Origin: Ensifer adhaerens
Lineage (GTDB): Bacteria; Pseudomonadota; Alphaproteobacteria; Rhizobiales; Rhizobiaceae
Direction of reading: 5' to 3'
DNA length: 64,000 nt
Assembly: GCF_001270265.1 (NCBI RefSeq)
Contig: NZ_LGAP01000002.1
Span: forward strand, 742,001 to 806,000
Shown: in pieces, positions 27,322 to 34,849 of the stretch
Numbering within the stretch: position 1 is the first letter of the stretch
How the letters are laid out: the number at the start of each line of letters is the position of its first letter
Made by a program: the position numbers and the translations under genes
Notes under the pieces: model-generated
The model's database searches: none
Told to the model about the DNA's origin: nothing
What the model saw: only the letters and a program-made list of their open reading frames with translations

Positions 27322-27340
27322 GCGCTTCGGTTTTAACCGC

Positions 27341-27384
27341 AGCGCAGTTCCGGATGGAAAAACGTTTCCTTCTGGAACAGCGCT
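27341..27384. terminator. Bidirectional terminator/palindrome between convergent genes
   Basis: AGCGC..GTTCC on the left pairs with GGAAC..GCGCT on the right, with inner GGAAA/TTTCC arms, giving a long hairpin between the esterase and msrA stops. The right arm reaches the msrA stop codon. Confidence 0.55.
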
Positions 27385-28120
27385 AGCTCTTCGCCTTGAA
27401 CACCAGCACCGGGTTGGCGCGGAAGCTCTGCGGGAACAGTTTGCGCAGGCTCTCGATCTTCGGCATGTCGTTATAGACGATGTAGGGATAGGTCGGGTTG
27501 CGCGTCAGAAAATCCTGATGGTAGCCCTCGGCGACATAGAAGCCTTTCAAGGCCGCCACCTCGGTGACGATCTCGGCCGGGAAGACGCCTGATTTCCCGA
27601 GTTCAGCGATATAGGCCTCGGCGATCTTTTTCTGCTCCGGTGTGGAGACGAACAGCGCCGAGCGATACTGCGTGCCGTGATCGGGTCCCTGATAGTTCAG
27701 CTGCGTCGGGTTGTGGCCGACGGAAAAGAAGATCTGCAGCAGCTTTCCGTAAGTAACCTGGCTCGGATCGTAGGTCACTTCCACCGATTCCGCATGGCCG
27801 GTGTCGCCATTGCTGACGGCCTCGTATGAAGCTGTGTCACGGCTGCCGCCGGCATAGCCCGAGACAGCGTTGGTCACGCCCTTCACATGCTGGAACACGC
27901 CCTGGACGCCCCAGAAGCAGCCGCCGGCAAACACCGCCGTCTCCGGCCCACTTGCGGCCTTCTCATCGAGCGATGGCGGCGGAATGGACACGGCCGGTTC
28001 GGCGGCTCGGGCTGCGGACCCGATGGAAAGTGCGGCGCAGAGGGCCAGTGCCGGAACGATCAGCCGCAGATGATGGCCGATCGTCGCAGAGGACGGCGGA
28101 ATGTCGCGTGTCGAAGCCAT
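27383..28120 (-). CDS. msrA: Peptide methionine sulfoxide reductase A, exported form
   Basis: A 245-residue MsrA. Residues about 17-40 are a signal peptide (LRLIVPALALCAALSIGSA), so the enzyme acts in the periplasm. The catalytic cysteine is in VFAGGCFWGVQ (Cys68) and the family motifs SGYAGG and GDTGHAESVEV follow. No further cysteine occurs after the catalytic one, so it lacks the C-terminal resolving cysteines of E. coli MsrA and must be regenerated differently. The start at 28120 (MASTRDIPPS) follows GAGGAAA. It repairs Met-S-sulfoxide in envelope proteins. Confidence 0.93.
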   Translation of the reverse strand: MASTRDIPPSSATIGHHLRLIVPALALCAALSIGSAARAAEPAVSIPPPSLDEKAASGPETAVFAGGCFWGVQGVFQHVKGVTNAVSGYAGGSRDTASYEAVSNGDTGHAESVEVTYDPSQVTYGKLLQIFFSVGHNPTQLNYQGPDHGTQYRSALFVSTPEQKKIAEAYIAELGKSGVFPAEIVTEVAALKGFYVAEGYHQDFLTRNPTYPYIVYNDMPKIESLRKLFPQSFRANPVLVFKAKS

Positions 28121-28296
28121 GGGGTGTTTCCTCTGCCGCGGTCGGGCGGCGGCCGTGTGCTGGCCCATGTTTTTCGTGCGCCCGGCCGAAAGCAAATCGC
28201 AAGAGCGTGCTTCACGGCAATGTGACGATCCGCTACCACTGCGGTGGCGCCGCGATCTTGCAGGATGAGGATCGTGGGAGGTTCGGAGGAGGGGTG

Positions 28297-28698
28297 ATGG
28301 CTGGGGAAACGGATCTGACGAAGCTGCTGGCGACGATGGCGCCGGTGTTGTTTCCGCAAACCTATGTCTATTGCACCGTGCCTCATGACGAGGCGCAGCG
28401 CTACGCGCCGCTGGAGCCGCTTGCCACCTACCGTGAGGACGAAGGGCTGACGCTGATCCTGGAGCGGAGCGCCGCTGATGCCGCCAACCTTTCCTATGGC
28501 CCGCTACTTCGGCGCATCACACTCAACGTATATTCGGCGCTTGAAGCCGTCGGACTGACGGCGGCGGTGGCAACAGTGCTGACTCGGGAGGGCATCAGCG
28601 CCAATGTCGTGGCCGCCTATTATCACGACCATATCTTCGTGCCGGAGGCGGATGCCGAACGCGCGCTTAAGGCGTTGCGGGCGCTGAGCCCCGCCTGA
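28297..28698 (+). CDS. ACT-domain protein (ACT_3 / DUF2241-like)
   Basis: A 133-residue protein starting MAGETDLTKLLATMAPVL with GGAGGAGGGGTG before the ATG. It contains YVYCTVPHDEA and a C-terminal ACT-like half (RRITLNVYSALEAVGLTAAV, then EGISANVVAAYYHDHIFV), the pattern of short ACT-domain proteins of unknown ligand. It probably senses or binds a small amino-acid-like molecule. It stands alone between msrA and a mosaic repeat. Confidence 0.85.
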   Translation: MAGETDLTKLLATMAPVLFPQTYVYCTVPHDEAQRYAPLEPLATYREDEGLTLILERSAADAANLSYGPLLRRITLNVYSALEAVGLTAAVATVLTREGISANVVAAYYHDHIFVPEADAERALKALRALSPA

Positions 28699-28710
28699 CG
28701 CATTCCCGCT

Positions 28711-28862
28711 TACAGCGCCGCGCGCCCGTTCAGGCGCGCAAAGGTCGCTGTATCCCTTTGATCTGCTGCATAATTTTGTCCCTAAATCGATTCCGATTTA
28801 AGGAATTATGCAGTCGCATTTCCTGACGGAAAACCGCTTCACACTTTTCCTGGAAATGCTCT
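28711..28862. repeat. Mosaic intergenic element of three palindromes
   Basis: Three consecutive palindromes: (A) TACAGCG..GCGCGCC with GGCGCGC..CGCTGTA; (B) CTGCATAATT..CCTAAATCG with CGATTTAAGG..ATTATGCAG; (C) GCATTTCC..GGAAAACCGC with CACACTTTTCC..GGAAATGC. Composite palindromic mosaics of this sort are known from rhizobial genomes. It fills the gap between two convergent genes. Confidence 0.75.
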
Positions 28863-28876
28863 GGTTCCGACGAAAA

Positions 28877-29296
28877 TCACATGAAGCGGGTGTCGCGCGG
28901 CGGGTTTTCATAGTCGTCGTCGCGGCCGTTCTCGTAGACAATCGGCGCTGTGCCCAGTTCTTCGTCGCTGACGCCATCGAGGCAGGCGACGTTGACGGCG
29001 TAGAAATGGCCGAGGAAGTCCTCGAGGTAACCGCGTGAAAACGGCCGGACGCCGCAGCGGCTGCAGAAGTAGTGGTCGACGTCGCCCTCCCGCCAGTTCG
29101 ACGGCTCTGCCCGGTAACTCCTCAACGCCTCCTTGCCCTTGGTGATTGCGAACTCGTCGCGAAGCGCGAAGGATTTCTGCATGCGCGTCTTGGCGCAGAA
29201 GCTGCAGTTGCAGCGGCGAATGCCTTCGGCCAGATCAAGCTGGCACTCGAACTGCACAGCGCCGCAATGGCAGCTGCCGTGATAGAGCTTTTTCAT
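28877..29296 (-). CDS. GFA-family zinc protein (glutathione-dependent formaldehyde-activating-enzyme fold)
   Basis: A 139-residue protein with the zinc-binding cysteines of the GFA family: GSCHCGAVQFEC near the N-terminus, RRCNCSFCAKT around residue 30 and HYFCSRCGVRPF around residue 78. Founding member Gfa accelerates the formation of S-hydroxymethylglutathione, but most relatives have unknown roles. CAGGAGCCCG precedes the ATG. Formaldehyde released by the demethylases elsewhere in the window is a possible link, but nothing local proves it. Confidence 0.88.
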   Translation of the reverse strand: MKKLYHGSCHCGAVQFECQLDLAEGIRRCNCSFCAKTRMQKSFALRDEFAITKGKEALRSYRAEPSNWREGDVDHYFCSRCGVRPFSRGYLEDFLGHFYAVNVACLDGVSDEELGTAPIVYENGRDDDYENPPRDTRFM

Positions 29297-29419
29297 CGGA
29301 CGGGCTCCTGTCTTTGGCCAGACGTCGCCTGTCCCCGGTCTTTCGACCGGGGAAATGACGCTGCCGAGGCGAACGTTGCTGCGTAGGTGGACTGGCGTCC
29401 GTCGCGCGGACGCCAGTCA

Positions 29420-31015
29420 CTAGCCGGCTTTGACGGAGGCTTCCGCCTCGTCTGCGATTGCCGGATCGGTGTCGGCGCCGTCGCCGGTTGCCTTGCGCAA
29501 CAGCAGGAAAGCAATCAGCGCAGTCAGCAGCGACAGGGCCACGCAGATCGATGCCGTGAAGGCAAACGAGTTGGTGAATACGTCGTGGGCGGCAAACAGC
29601 AGCCGTTCGGACTGGTCGCCCGGAAGCTGCTCGGCAATGGCGACGGCGCCGCCCAGCGTCTGGCGTGCGGCCTCGACGGTCTCTGTGGGAAGGCCGGTCA
29701 CGATCACCGCGTCCATGCGGCTGCGATAGGCAGCCGTCAGCATGCTGCCGAGCACGGCGATGCCGAGGGCGCCGCCGAATTCGAAGCTGGTTTCCGAGAT
29801 CGCCGATGCCGCACCGGCGCGCTCCGGCGGGGCGGAACCGACGATCAGGTCCGTCGTCAGCGTGCCGACCGGCGCAAAGCCGAGGCAGAGCACGACGAGG
29901 CCGATGGTGACGAGCAGCGGGCTGCTCGTCGTTTCGACCTGGGTGCAGATGGCAAAGCCGATGGCGGTCAGCACGAAGCCGGCGGCGATCAGGTTGGAGG
30001 CGGCATAACGGGCGGCAAGTGACGGCACGAGGATCGATCCAAGCACCATGGCAACCCCCGTCGGCACCGACCACAGGCCGGCGACGAAGGGCGAAAGGCC
30101 GAGCACGAGCTGCAGATACTGCGCCACGAACAGGAAGGCGCCGAAGCCGACGAACAGGCCAAGGATGTTGACGCCGAGCGCTGCGCTGAAAGCCGGGGTC
30201 CTGAACAGCGCGAGGTCGATCAGCGGATCGGCCAGCCGGCTCTGGCGCCGGGCAAACAGAATGGCGACCGTCAGCCCGAGCAGGATGAAGAACACGGCGG
30301 TGACGTCGAGACCGTCCTCGGCGATGCGCTTCATGCCATAGATCATCGACAGTACGGCGACGAGCGACTGTCCGGCGCTGATGAGATCGAGCCGGCCGGC
30401 ATTGGGGTCGCGGAACTCCGGCAGCAGCATGGGGCCGAGGATCAGCAGCAGGATCATCACGGGGACGGCCAGCAGGAAGACCGAGCCCCACCAGAACTGC
30501 GACAGCATCAGCCCGCCGACGACGGGGCCGATCGCGCCGCCGGCGGAGAAACTGGCGATCCAGATACCGATGGCGAGCGTGCGCTGCCTGTCATCGAGGA
30601 ACATGTTGCGGATCAGCGATAGCGTCGAGGGCGCCAAAGTCGCTGCGGCGACGCCGAGGATGGCGCGGGCGAGGATCAGTGTTTCCGCACTCCAGGCGAA
30701 GGCGGCCAGCACCGAGGCGATGCCGAAGGCGATGGAGCCGATCATCAACAACCGGCGCCGGCCGATGCGGTCGCCGAGCGTGCCCATGGTGATCAACGAA
30801 CCCGCCACCATGAAGCCGTAGATGTCGACGATCCACAGAAGCTGCGAGGCCGTGGGCTTCAGCTGCTCGGTCAGTTGCGGCACCGCCAAGTTGAGGACCG
30901 TCAGGTCCATCGAGTAGAGCATGCAGGGCAGGGCAAGGACGGCAAGGCCAATCCATTCCCGCCGCGTCGCCTTTGGGCCGGGGGCGTTGCTTTCTGTGTC
31001 GATTGTCTCAGACAT
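29420..31015 (-). CDS. MFS drug/solute efflux transporter, DHA2 (14-TM) type
   Basis: A 531-residue inner-membrane protein with about 14 hydrophobic segments, matching DHA2-family pumps such as SmvA. Landmarks are LDLTV-like MDLTVLNLAVPQL in TM1, the loop motif GTLGDRIGRRRLLMIG, and the motif-C-like GAIGPVVGGLMLSQFWWG. It probably expels cationic or hydrophobic compounds by proton antiport. Its start overlaps the end of the AHSA1-domain gene by 8 bp, so the two form an operon. The charged, acidic C-terminus lies in the cytoplasm. Confidence 0.92.
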   Translation of the reverse strand: MSETIDTESNAPGPKATRREWIGLAVLALPCMLYSMDLTVLNLAVPQLTEQLKPTASQLLWIVDIYGFMVAGSLITMGTLGDRIGRRRLLMIGSIAFGIASVLAAFAWSAETLILARAILGVAAATLAPSTLSLIRNMFLDDRQRTLAIGIWIASFSAGGAIGPVVGGLMLSQFWWGSVFLLAVPVMILLLILGPMLLPEFRDPNAGRLDLISAGQSLVAVLSMIYGMKRIAEDGLDVTAVFFILLGLTVAILFARRQSRLADPLIDLALFRTPAFSAALGVNILGLFVGFGAFLFVAQYLQLVLGLSPFVAGLWSVPTGVAMVLGSILVPSLAARYAASNLIAAGFVLTAIGFAICTQVETTSSPLLVTIGLVVLCLGFAPVGTLTTDLIVGSAPPERAGAASAISETSFEFGGALGIAVLGSMLTAAYRSRMDAVIVTGLPTETVEAARQTLGGAVAIAEQLPGDQSERLLFAAHDVFTNSFAFTASICVALSLLTALIAFLLLRKATGDGADTDPAIADEAEASVKAG

Positions 31016-31475
31016 GGGAAAGATACTCCTGCAGCCTTTCGAGGCACTCGCCCCAGCCTTCCTGGTGCGAGTCGCGCTCGTCGACGCTGTCGAACGGGGT
31101 CTGGTGGAAGGTCAGGCGCGTCTTGCCGCCGACATCGACGAAGGAAACCGTGACCAGCGTGTCGGCCCCCGGCTCGCCTTCCTCGTCCCAGGCGAAAGTG
31201 AAGATGAGTTTCTCCGGCTCGATCACCTCGCGATAGACCCCGCCCATCCAATAGTCGCGCCCTTCCGGCGAACGGATGCAACCGCGCCAGGCGCCGCCGG
31301 GGCGGAAATCCATCTTCATCGAATGTGGGGTGAAATCGCGTGGGCCCCACCAGCGTAAGGCGTGCTCGGGCGTCGACCATACCCTGAACACCAAGCTGCG
31401 CGGCGCGTCGAAGACCCTGGTGATCTCGAGGCTCAGTCTGTGTTCGAGCGATGCGTTTTCACTGGTCATTGCCAT
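31008..31475 (-). CDS. SRPBCC/AHSA1-domain protein
   Basis: A 155-residue START-like protein. It has ITRVFDAPRSLVFRVWSTPE and LRWWGPRDFTPHSMKMDFRPGG-type landmarks of the AHSA1 subfamily, and a late GWGECLERLQEYL helix that closes the ligand cavity. These proteins bind hydrophobic ligands or act as co-chaperone-like factors. It is the first gene of a two-gene operon with the MFS pump (8-bp overlap). TTAAC-type inverted elements at 31522-31553 lie where its promoter should be. Confidence 0.9.
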   Translation of the reverse strand: MAMTSENASLEHRLSLEITRVFDAPRSLVFRVWSTPEHALRWWGPRDFTPHSMKMDFRPGGAWRGCIRSPEGRDYWMGGVYREVIEPEKLIFTFAWDEEGEPGADTLVTVSFVDVGGKTRLTFHQTPFDSVDERDSHQEGWGECLERLQEYLSHV

Positions 31476-31521
31476 AACGACTCCTCCCGCGGCCAGCGCA
31501 GTCGTCAGGCGTGGCCGTTCT

Positions 31522-31553
31522 TTAACTCGAAAGTTATTTAACTTATCGGTTAA
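31522..31553. promoter_or_regulatory. AT-rich inverted repeats upstream of the AHSA1/MFS operon
   Basis: TAACT/AGTTA arms at 31523-31536 and TTAAC/GTTAA arms at 31538-31553 give repeated TTAAC half-sites about 50-80 bp upstream of the AHSA1 start. They are a plausible operator for the adjacent TetR protein or an unlinked regulator. Confidence 0.35.
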
Positions 31554-31614
31554 TAACCGGGCGCACAGGGAATTGTCAAGGAGGAGCTACTGCGGGATCT
31601 GATTTTTGTCAGTT

Positions 31615-32175
31615 TTACGACGGGACGCAGCGTGCCTTGAGGCGGGCGAGCACCCGGCCGAAAGCCTGGGGATCATCGAGGCTGCGGGCAAGGATGAGGG
31701 CGCCCTGGATGCCGCCGATCACCTCTTCGGCCAGCGCCTTTCGTTCGTCCTCCGCGATGCCTTGGCGGCCGAACGCCTCGGCCAGAGCGGTCCGCCAATC
31801 GGCGAAATAGCGGTTGAGCTCGGCTGCAAAGCGATCATGGGCACCGCTGGTGGCAATGACGCCCATCAGGCACAGGCGGCGGCCCTGGCGAAAGTAGCTG
31901 TCGACGGAAGCAAGCATGTCGTCGATCGCCGCCGCCGGCGGCTCGCTGTTGCGCAGCCGGTTAAAGATGTTGGTCTGGAACCATGAGGCGATGTCGCCCA
32001 GCACCGCCTCGGCCATCTCCTCCTTCCCGCCGGGAAAGAAGTGATAGAGGCTGCCCTTGCCGAGCCCGGTCTTCTCGGTGATCAGGCTGAGGCTCGCACC
32101 GTCATAGCCGTGCTCGCGAAAGACCTCGGCAAGCATGGCGATGACATCCTGGCGTTCGGCGACGACGCGGCTCAT
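31615..32175 (-). CDS. TetR family transcriptional regulator
   Basis: A 186-residue repressor. The HTH spans about residues 8-50 (VIAMLAEVFREHGYDGASLS, then EKTGLGKGSLYHFFPGGKEE). The all-helical ligand domain contains CLMGVIATSGAHDRF, typical of the LmrA/YxaF-like subgroup. Its ATG overlaps the stop of the HPP gene by 4 bp, so it is translationally coupled to it, and a 31-bp palindrome lies just ahead of that gene. The likely picture is autoregulation of the HPP-TetR operon, possibly with control of the AHSA1/MFS operon downstream. Confidence 0.92.
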   Translation of the reverse strand: MSRVVAERQDVIAMLAEVFREHGYDGASLSLITEKTGLGKGSLYHFFPGGKEEMAEAVLGDIASWFQTNIFNRLRNSEPPAAAIDDMLASVDSYFRQGRRLCLMGVIATSGAHDRFAAELNRYFADWRTALAEAFGRQGIAEDERKALAEEVIGGIQGALILARSLDDPQAFGRVLARLKARCVPS

Positions 32176-32666
32176 GCGGGTTTCCTTAGCAGCGGATATT
32201 CAACCTTACCGAACCGATGGAACAGCGTTCCCACCCCAACCAGCACCAGCGAGCCGGTGAAAACGGGGAAGAGCAGGAATTCGAAGCCGGGATCGCTGGC
32301 AAAGACCACCAGCGGATTGGCGCCGGCCGGCGGATGGGTGATGCGCAGCGCCGCCATCAGCGCGATGGCAGCGCCGACGGCGAGGCCGACCGCCCACCAC
32401 TCATTGGGGAAGATTGCGCGCATGATGAGGCCGACCAGCGTCGCGATGAAATGCCCGCCGACGACATTTGCAGGCTGGGAAAGCGGGCTGCCGGCGACCG
32501 AGAAGATCAGCACGCAACTGGCGCCGAAGGGCGCCATCAGCAGCGGTTCGCCAACGATGTTGGTAAGCGCCCCGACGGTGGCAATGGCGACAACGCCGCC
32601 GATGCCGGCAACCAGGCCACGGCTGATATGAATGGGAGGCTGGTGACGAAAGAAGAAATGGCGCAT
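32172..32666 (-). CDS. HPP-family integral membrane protein
   Basis: A 164-residue protein with four hydrophobic segments. The family-defining H-P-P triplet occurs in RITHPPAGANPLVVF, and FGASCVLIFSVAGSPLSQPAN matches the conserved first half. A related plant protein is a plastid nitrite transporter, but most bacterial members are uncharacterised. The start MRHFFFRHQPP at 32666 is preferred: a longer version from TTG 32705 would place the operator palindrome inside the coding sequence. The Shine-Dalgarno sequence is weak. Confidence 0.85.
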   Translation of the reverse strand: MRHFFFRHQPPIHISRGLVAGIGGVVAIATVGALTNIVGEPLLMAPFGASCVLIFSVAGSPLSQPANVVGGHFIATLVGLIMRAIFPNEWWAVGLAVGAAIALMAALRITHPPAGANPLVVFASDPGFEFLLFPVFTGSLVLVGVGTLFHRFGKVEYPLLRKPA

Positions 32667-32671
32667 GACTG

Positions 32672-32702
32672 TACCGATCAGTAAATTGTTTACCGATTGG
32701 TA
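32672..32702. promoter_or_regulatory. TetR-type operator, 31-bp imperfect palindrome
   Basis: On the minus strand TACCAATCGGTAAA, CAA, TTTACTGATCGGTA: two 14-bp arms that match at 12 positions around a 3-bp centre. It lies directly before the ATG of the HPP gene, the first gene of the HPP-TetR operon. Size and symmetry fit a TetR-family dimer-of-dimers site. Confidence 0.6.
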
Positions 32703-32732
32703 CAATCCTGCGCTTATGGAGTCAAGGCGGCG

Positions 32733-34727
32733 TCACATCAGGTCGCGTGCAACCCGCTTGGCAAAGCTCTTCTCGAAGATCGCAGCGTCGTTTTCATAGG
32801 CGATGATCTCGGCCTCTGTGATCCATTCGCTGTCGGTGCAGGAAAGCGTCGACGTCGAGACCGTGCGCACCGACCAGCCGTCACGCTTGGCGATGCAGGT
32901 CCATGTCGACGTGCCGATCATCGATTGCGGGTCGTCAGGCGAGATGGACCAGGTTTCGTCGCGAATGTCCTGCGTCGCAAGCCCTGTGTCGGGATGCTCG
33001 CTGAGGCCGGTGTCCTCATAAATCCGATAATGGGTCATGCCGTGGGTCATGTCGCGCTCGACGGTGCGGCTGGTGCTGCCCGCCGTGTGCTCGATGTATT
33101 TCGGCAGCGGATCGGGATTTTCCGGCTCCGGTACGACGACCTCGCTGTGCTGGCCGAGCAGGGGAAGGGCGAGCGCCAGGCTCGATGTGTCGATGGTGAG
33201 ACCCGGATCGCTTGGCGGCGGCAGGATCATCGGCCAGTAGGAGGTCGACAAAGACAGGCGGATGCGGTGGCCGGCACGGACGCGGTAGCCGCACGCGTCG
33301 AGCACCAGCGTGATCCGGGTCCGGCGGCCCTTTTCCATCGCCCTCGGTTCGGCATTGCCGTCGCGATGCGCCAGGTTGAGCACGCCGAAGGCGATGCGCG
33401 TGGCGGTGCCATCCGTGTGCACGTCGACGATGCGCGCGACCAGATTGGCCGTGTCGGCGGCACAGGTGACGTCAACAGAGAGGCTGGGCTGGCCGAGATA
33501 ATCTACAGCCTCCAGCAGCGGCTGGGTTTCGAAGGTCAGCGCGCCGGCATCGTCGATCCGCTGGTCGCCGGCCATCTCGGCGTCAGGCTTCAGGGTGAAG
33601 TATTCGCCGGAGGCCGTGCCGCTATCGAGCGGCGATTTCAGGTAGACCTCGCCGATGCCCTTGGCTCTCGCGTCGACGGCAAGCCTGCCGTCGAGCGTGA
33701 CGCCGAGAAGCTGCATCTCGGGTTTCTGCCAGACGTCCTTGGCGACCCAGCGGCCGGGATCGTTGTCGCGCCGGACGGCCGGGCGTGGGCCGTCGAGGAT
33801 ATAGGCGCGCACCTGCGGCCCGCCCTCGGCGCCGTTCTTTTCGTCGCGCAGCCAGCGGTTCCACCAGCGGATCGCCTCGCCATGGAAATCGGCGCGCGGC
33901 TTCGGCCAGGCGAAATGCGGATATTTGTGCACCCAGGGGCCGATCAGCGCCTTGGCTTTTGCGCCGAGGCCTTCGACGGCTTTCAACGGCGTGTTGCGGT
34001 AGCCGTCGGCCCAGCCGGCGATGACGAGCGCGGGAACGTCGAAGCCATCGAAATCCTCGCAGATCGAGCCGTGCTGCCAGAAGGCATCGCGACGCTGATG
34101 TTCGAGCCACTCCTCCATGAAGTAAGGCTCGTTCTCCAGGCGCTCCAGCCACATCTCCTTCCAGCGATCGCCGACAATCGCCGGGTCGGGCGAGCGGGAC
34201 TGGTAGGCGAGCATGGTCGCGGCCCAGGAAAGCTGCGCGGAGAGGTGGCAACCGTTCTTGTAATGGATGTCGTCGTTGTAGCGGTCGACGGTCGAGGCGA
34301 TGGAGATCACCGCTTTCAGTGCCGGCGGTTTCAGCGCTGCGACCTGCAGGCAGTTGAAGCCGCCCCAGGAGATGCCCATCATGCCGACCTTGCCGTTCGA
34401 CCAGGGCTGCGCGGCGATCCATTCGATGATCTCGCAGCCGTCGGCAAGTTCGCGCGGCGTATATTCGCCGTCGATGACGCCATCGCTTTCGCCTGAACCG
34501 CGAATGTCGACACGCACGCCGGCAATGCCGGCGGCGGCAAAGACCGGATAGGTCGATTCATCGCGCAGGCTGGTGCCGCCGCGCTTGCGGTAGGGCAGGT
34601 ATTCGAGCACGGCCGGCACCGGCTCGGCATCCGTGCCGGCGGGCATCCAAATGCGGGCGGCAAGCTGGGTGCCGTCCTTCAATCGGATCCATTCGTTCTC
34701 GATCAGGGTGAATTCACGGTCTGACAT
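32733..34727 (-). CDS. CocE/NonD family hydrolase (peptidase S15 fold)
   Basis: A 664-residue protein. The N-terminal alpha/beta-hydrolase domain carries VLEYLPYRKRGGT, RVDIRGSGESDG and the nucleophile elbow GMMGISWGGFN; the histidine is probably in IGPWVHKYPHF. The C-terminal ~200 residues form a jelly-roll domain (AGHRIRLSLSTSYWP) as in cocaine esterase and X-Pro dipeptidyl peptidases. It hydrolyses ester or amide bonds; the substrate is unknown. I start at ATG 34727; a GTG six codons upstream is possible. It lies upstream-independent of the HPP gene on the same strand. Confidence 0.88.
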   Translation of the reverse strand: MSDREFTLIENEWIRLKDGTQLAARIWMPAGTDAEPVPAVLEYLPYRKRGGTSLRDESTYPVFAAAGIAGVRVDIRGSGESDGVIDGEYTPRELADGCEIIEWIAAQPWSNGKVGMMGISWGGFNCLQVAALKPPALKAVISIASTVDRYNDDIHYKNGCHLSAQLSWAATMLAYQSRSPDPAIVGDRWKEMWLERLENEPYFMEEWLEHQRRDAFWQHGSICEDFDGFDVPALVIAGWADGYRNTPLKAVEGLGAKAKALIGPWVHKYPHFAWPKPRADFHGEAIRWWNRWLRDEKNGAEGGPQVRAYILDGPRPAVRRDNDPGRWVAKDVWQKPEMQLLGVTLDGRLAVDARAKGIGEVYLKSPLDSGTASGEYFTLKPDAEMAGDQRIDDAGALTFETQPLLEAVDYLGQPSLSVDVTCAADTANLVARIVDVHTDGTATRIAFGVLNLAHRDGNAEPRAMEKGRRTRITLVLDACGYRVRAGHRIRLSLSTSYWPMILPPPSDPGLTIDTSSLALALPLLGQHSEVVVPEPENPDPLPKYIEHTAGSTSRTVERDMTHGMTHYRIYEDTGLSEHPDTGLATQDIRDETWSISPDDPQSMIGTSTWTCIAKRDGWSVRTVSTSTLSCTDSEWITEAEIIAYENDAAIFEKSFAKRVARDLM

Positions 34728-34760
34728 ATCGGTTGTTCCGCTCACTCTCTTTGTTTTTGC

Positions 34761-34804
34761 GCATTTCCTGACGCAAAACCGCTACACACTTTTGCTGGAA
34801 ACGC
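34761..34804. repeat. Small intergenic palindrome (GCATTTCC family)
   Basis: GCATTTCC and GGAAACGC arms (one mismatch) enclose GCAAAA..TTTTGC inner arms and the CCGCTACACAC centre. It is a copy of palindrome C of the mosaic at 28711-28862. A degenerate second copy may follow at about 34826-34850. Confidence 0.65.
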
Positions 34805-34849
34805 TCTATCTCATTGTTTTTACGCCATTCCGGACGCGAAACCGTGTTC

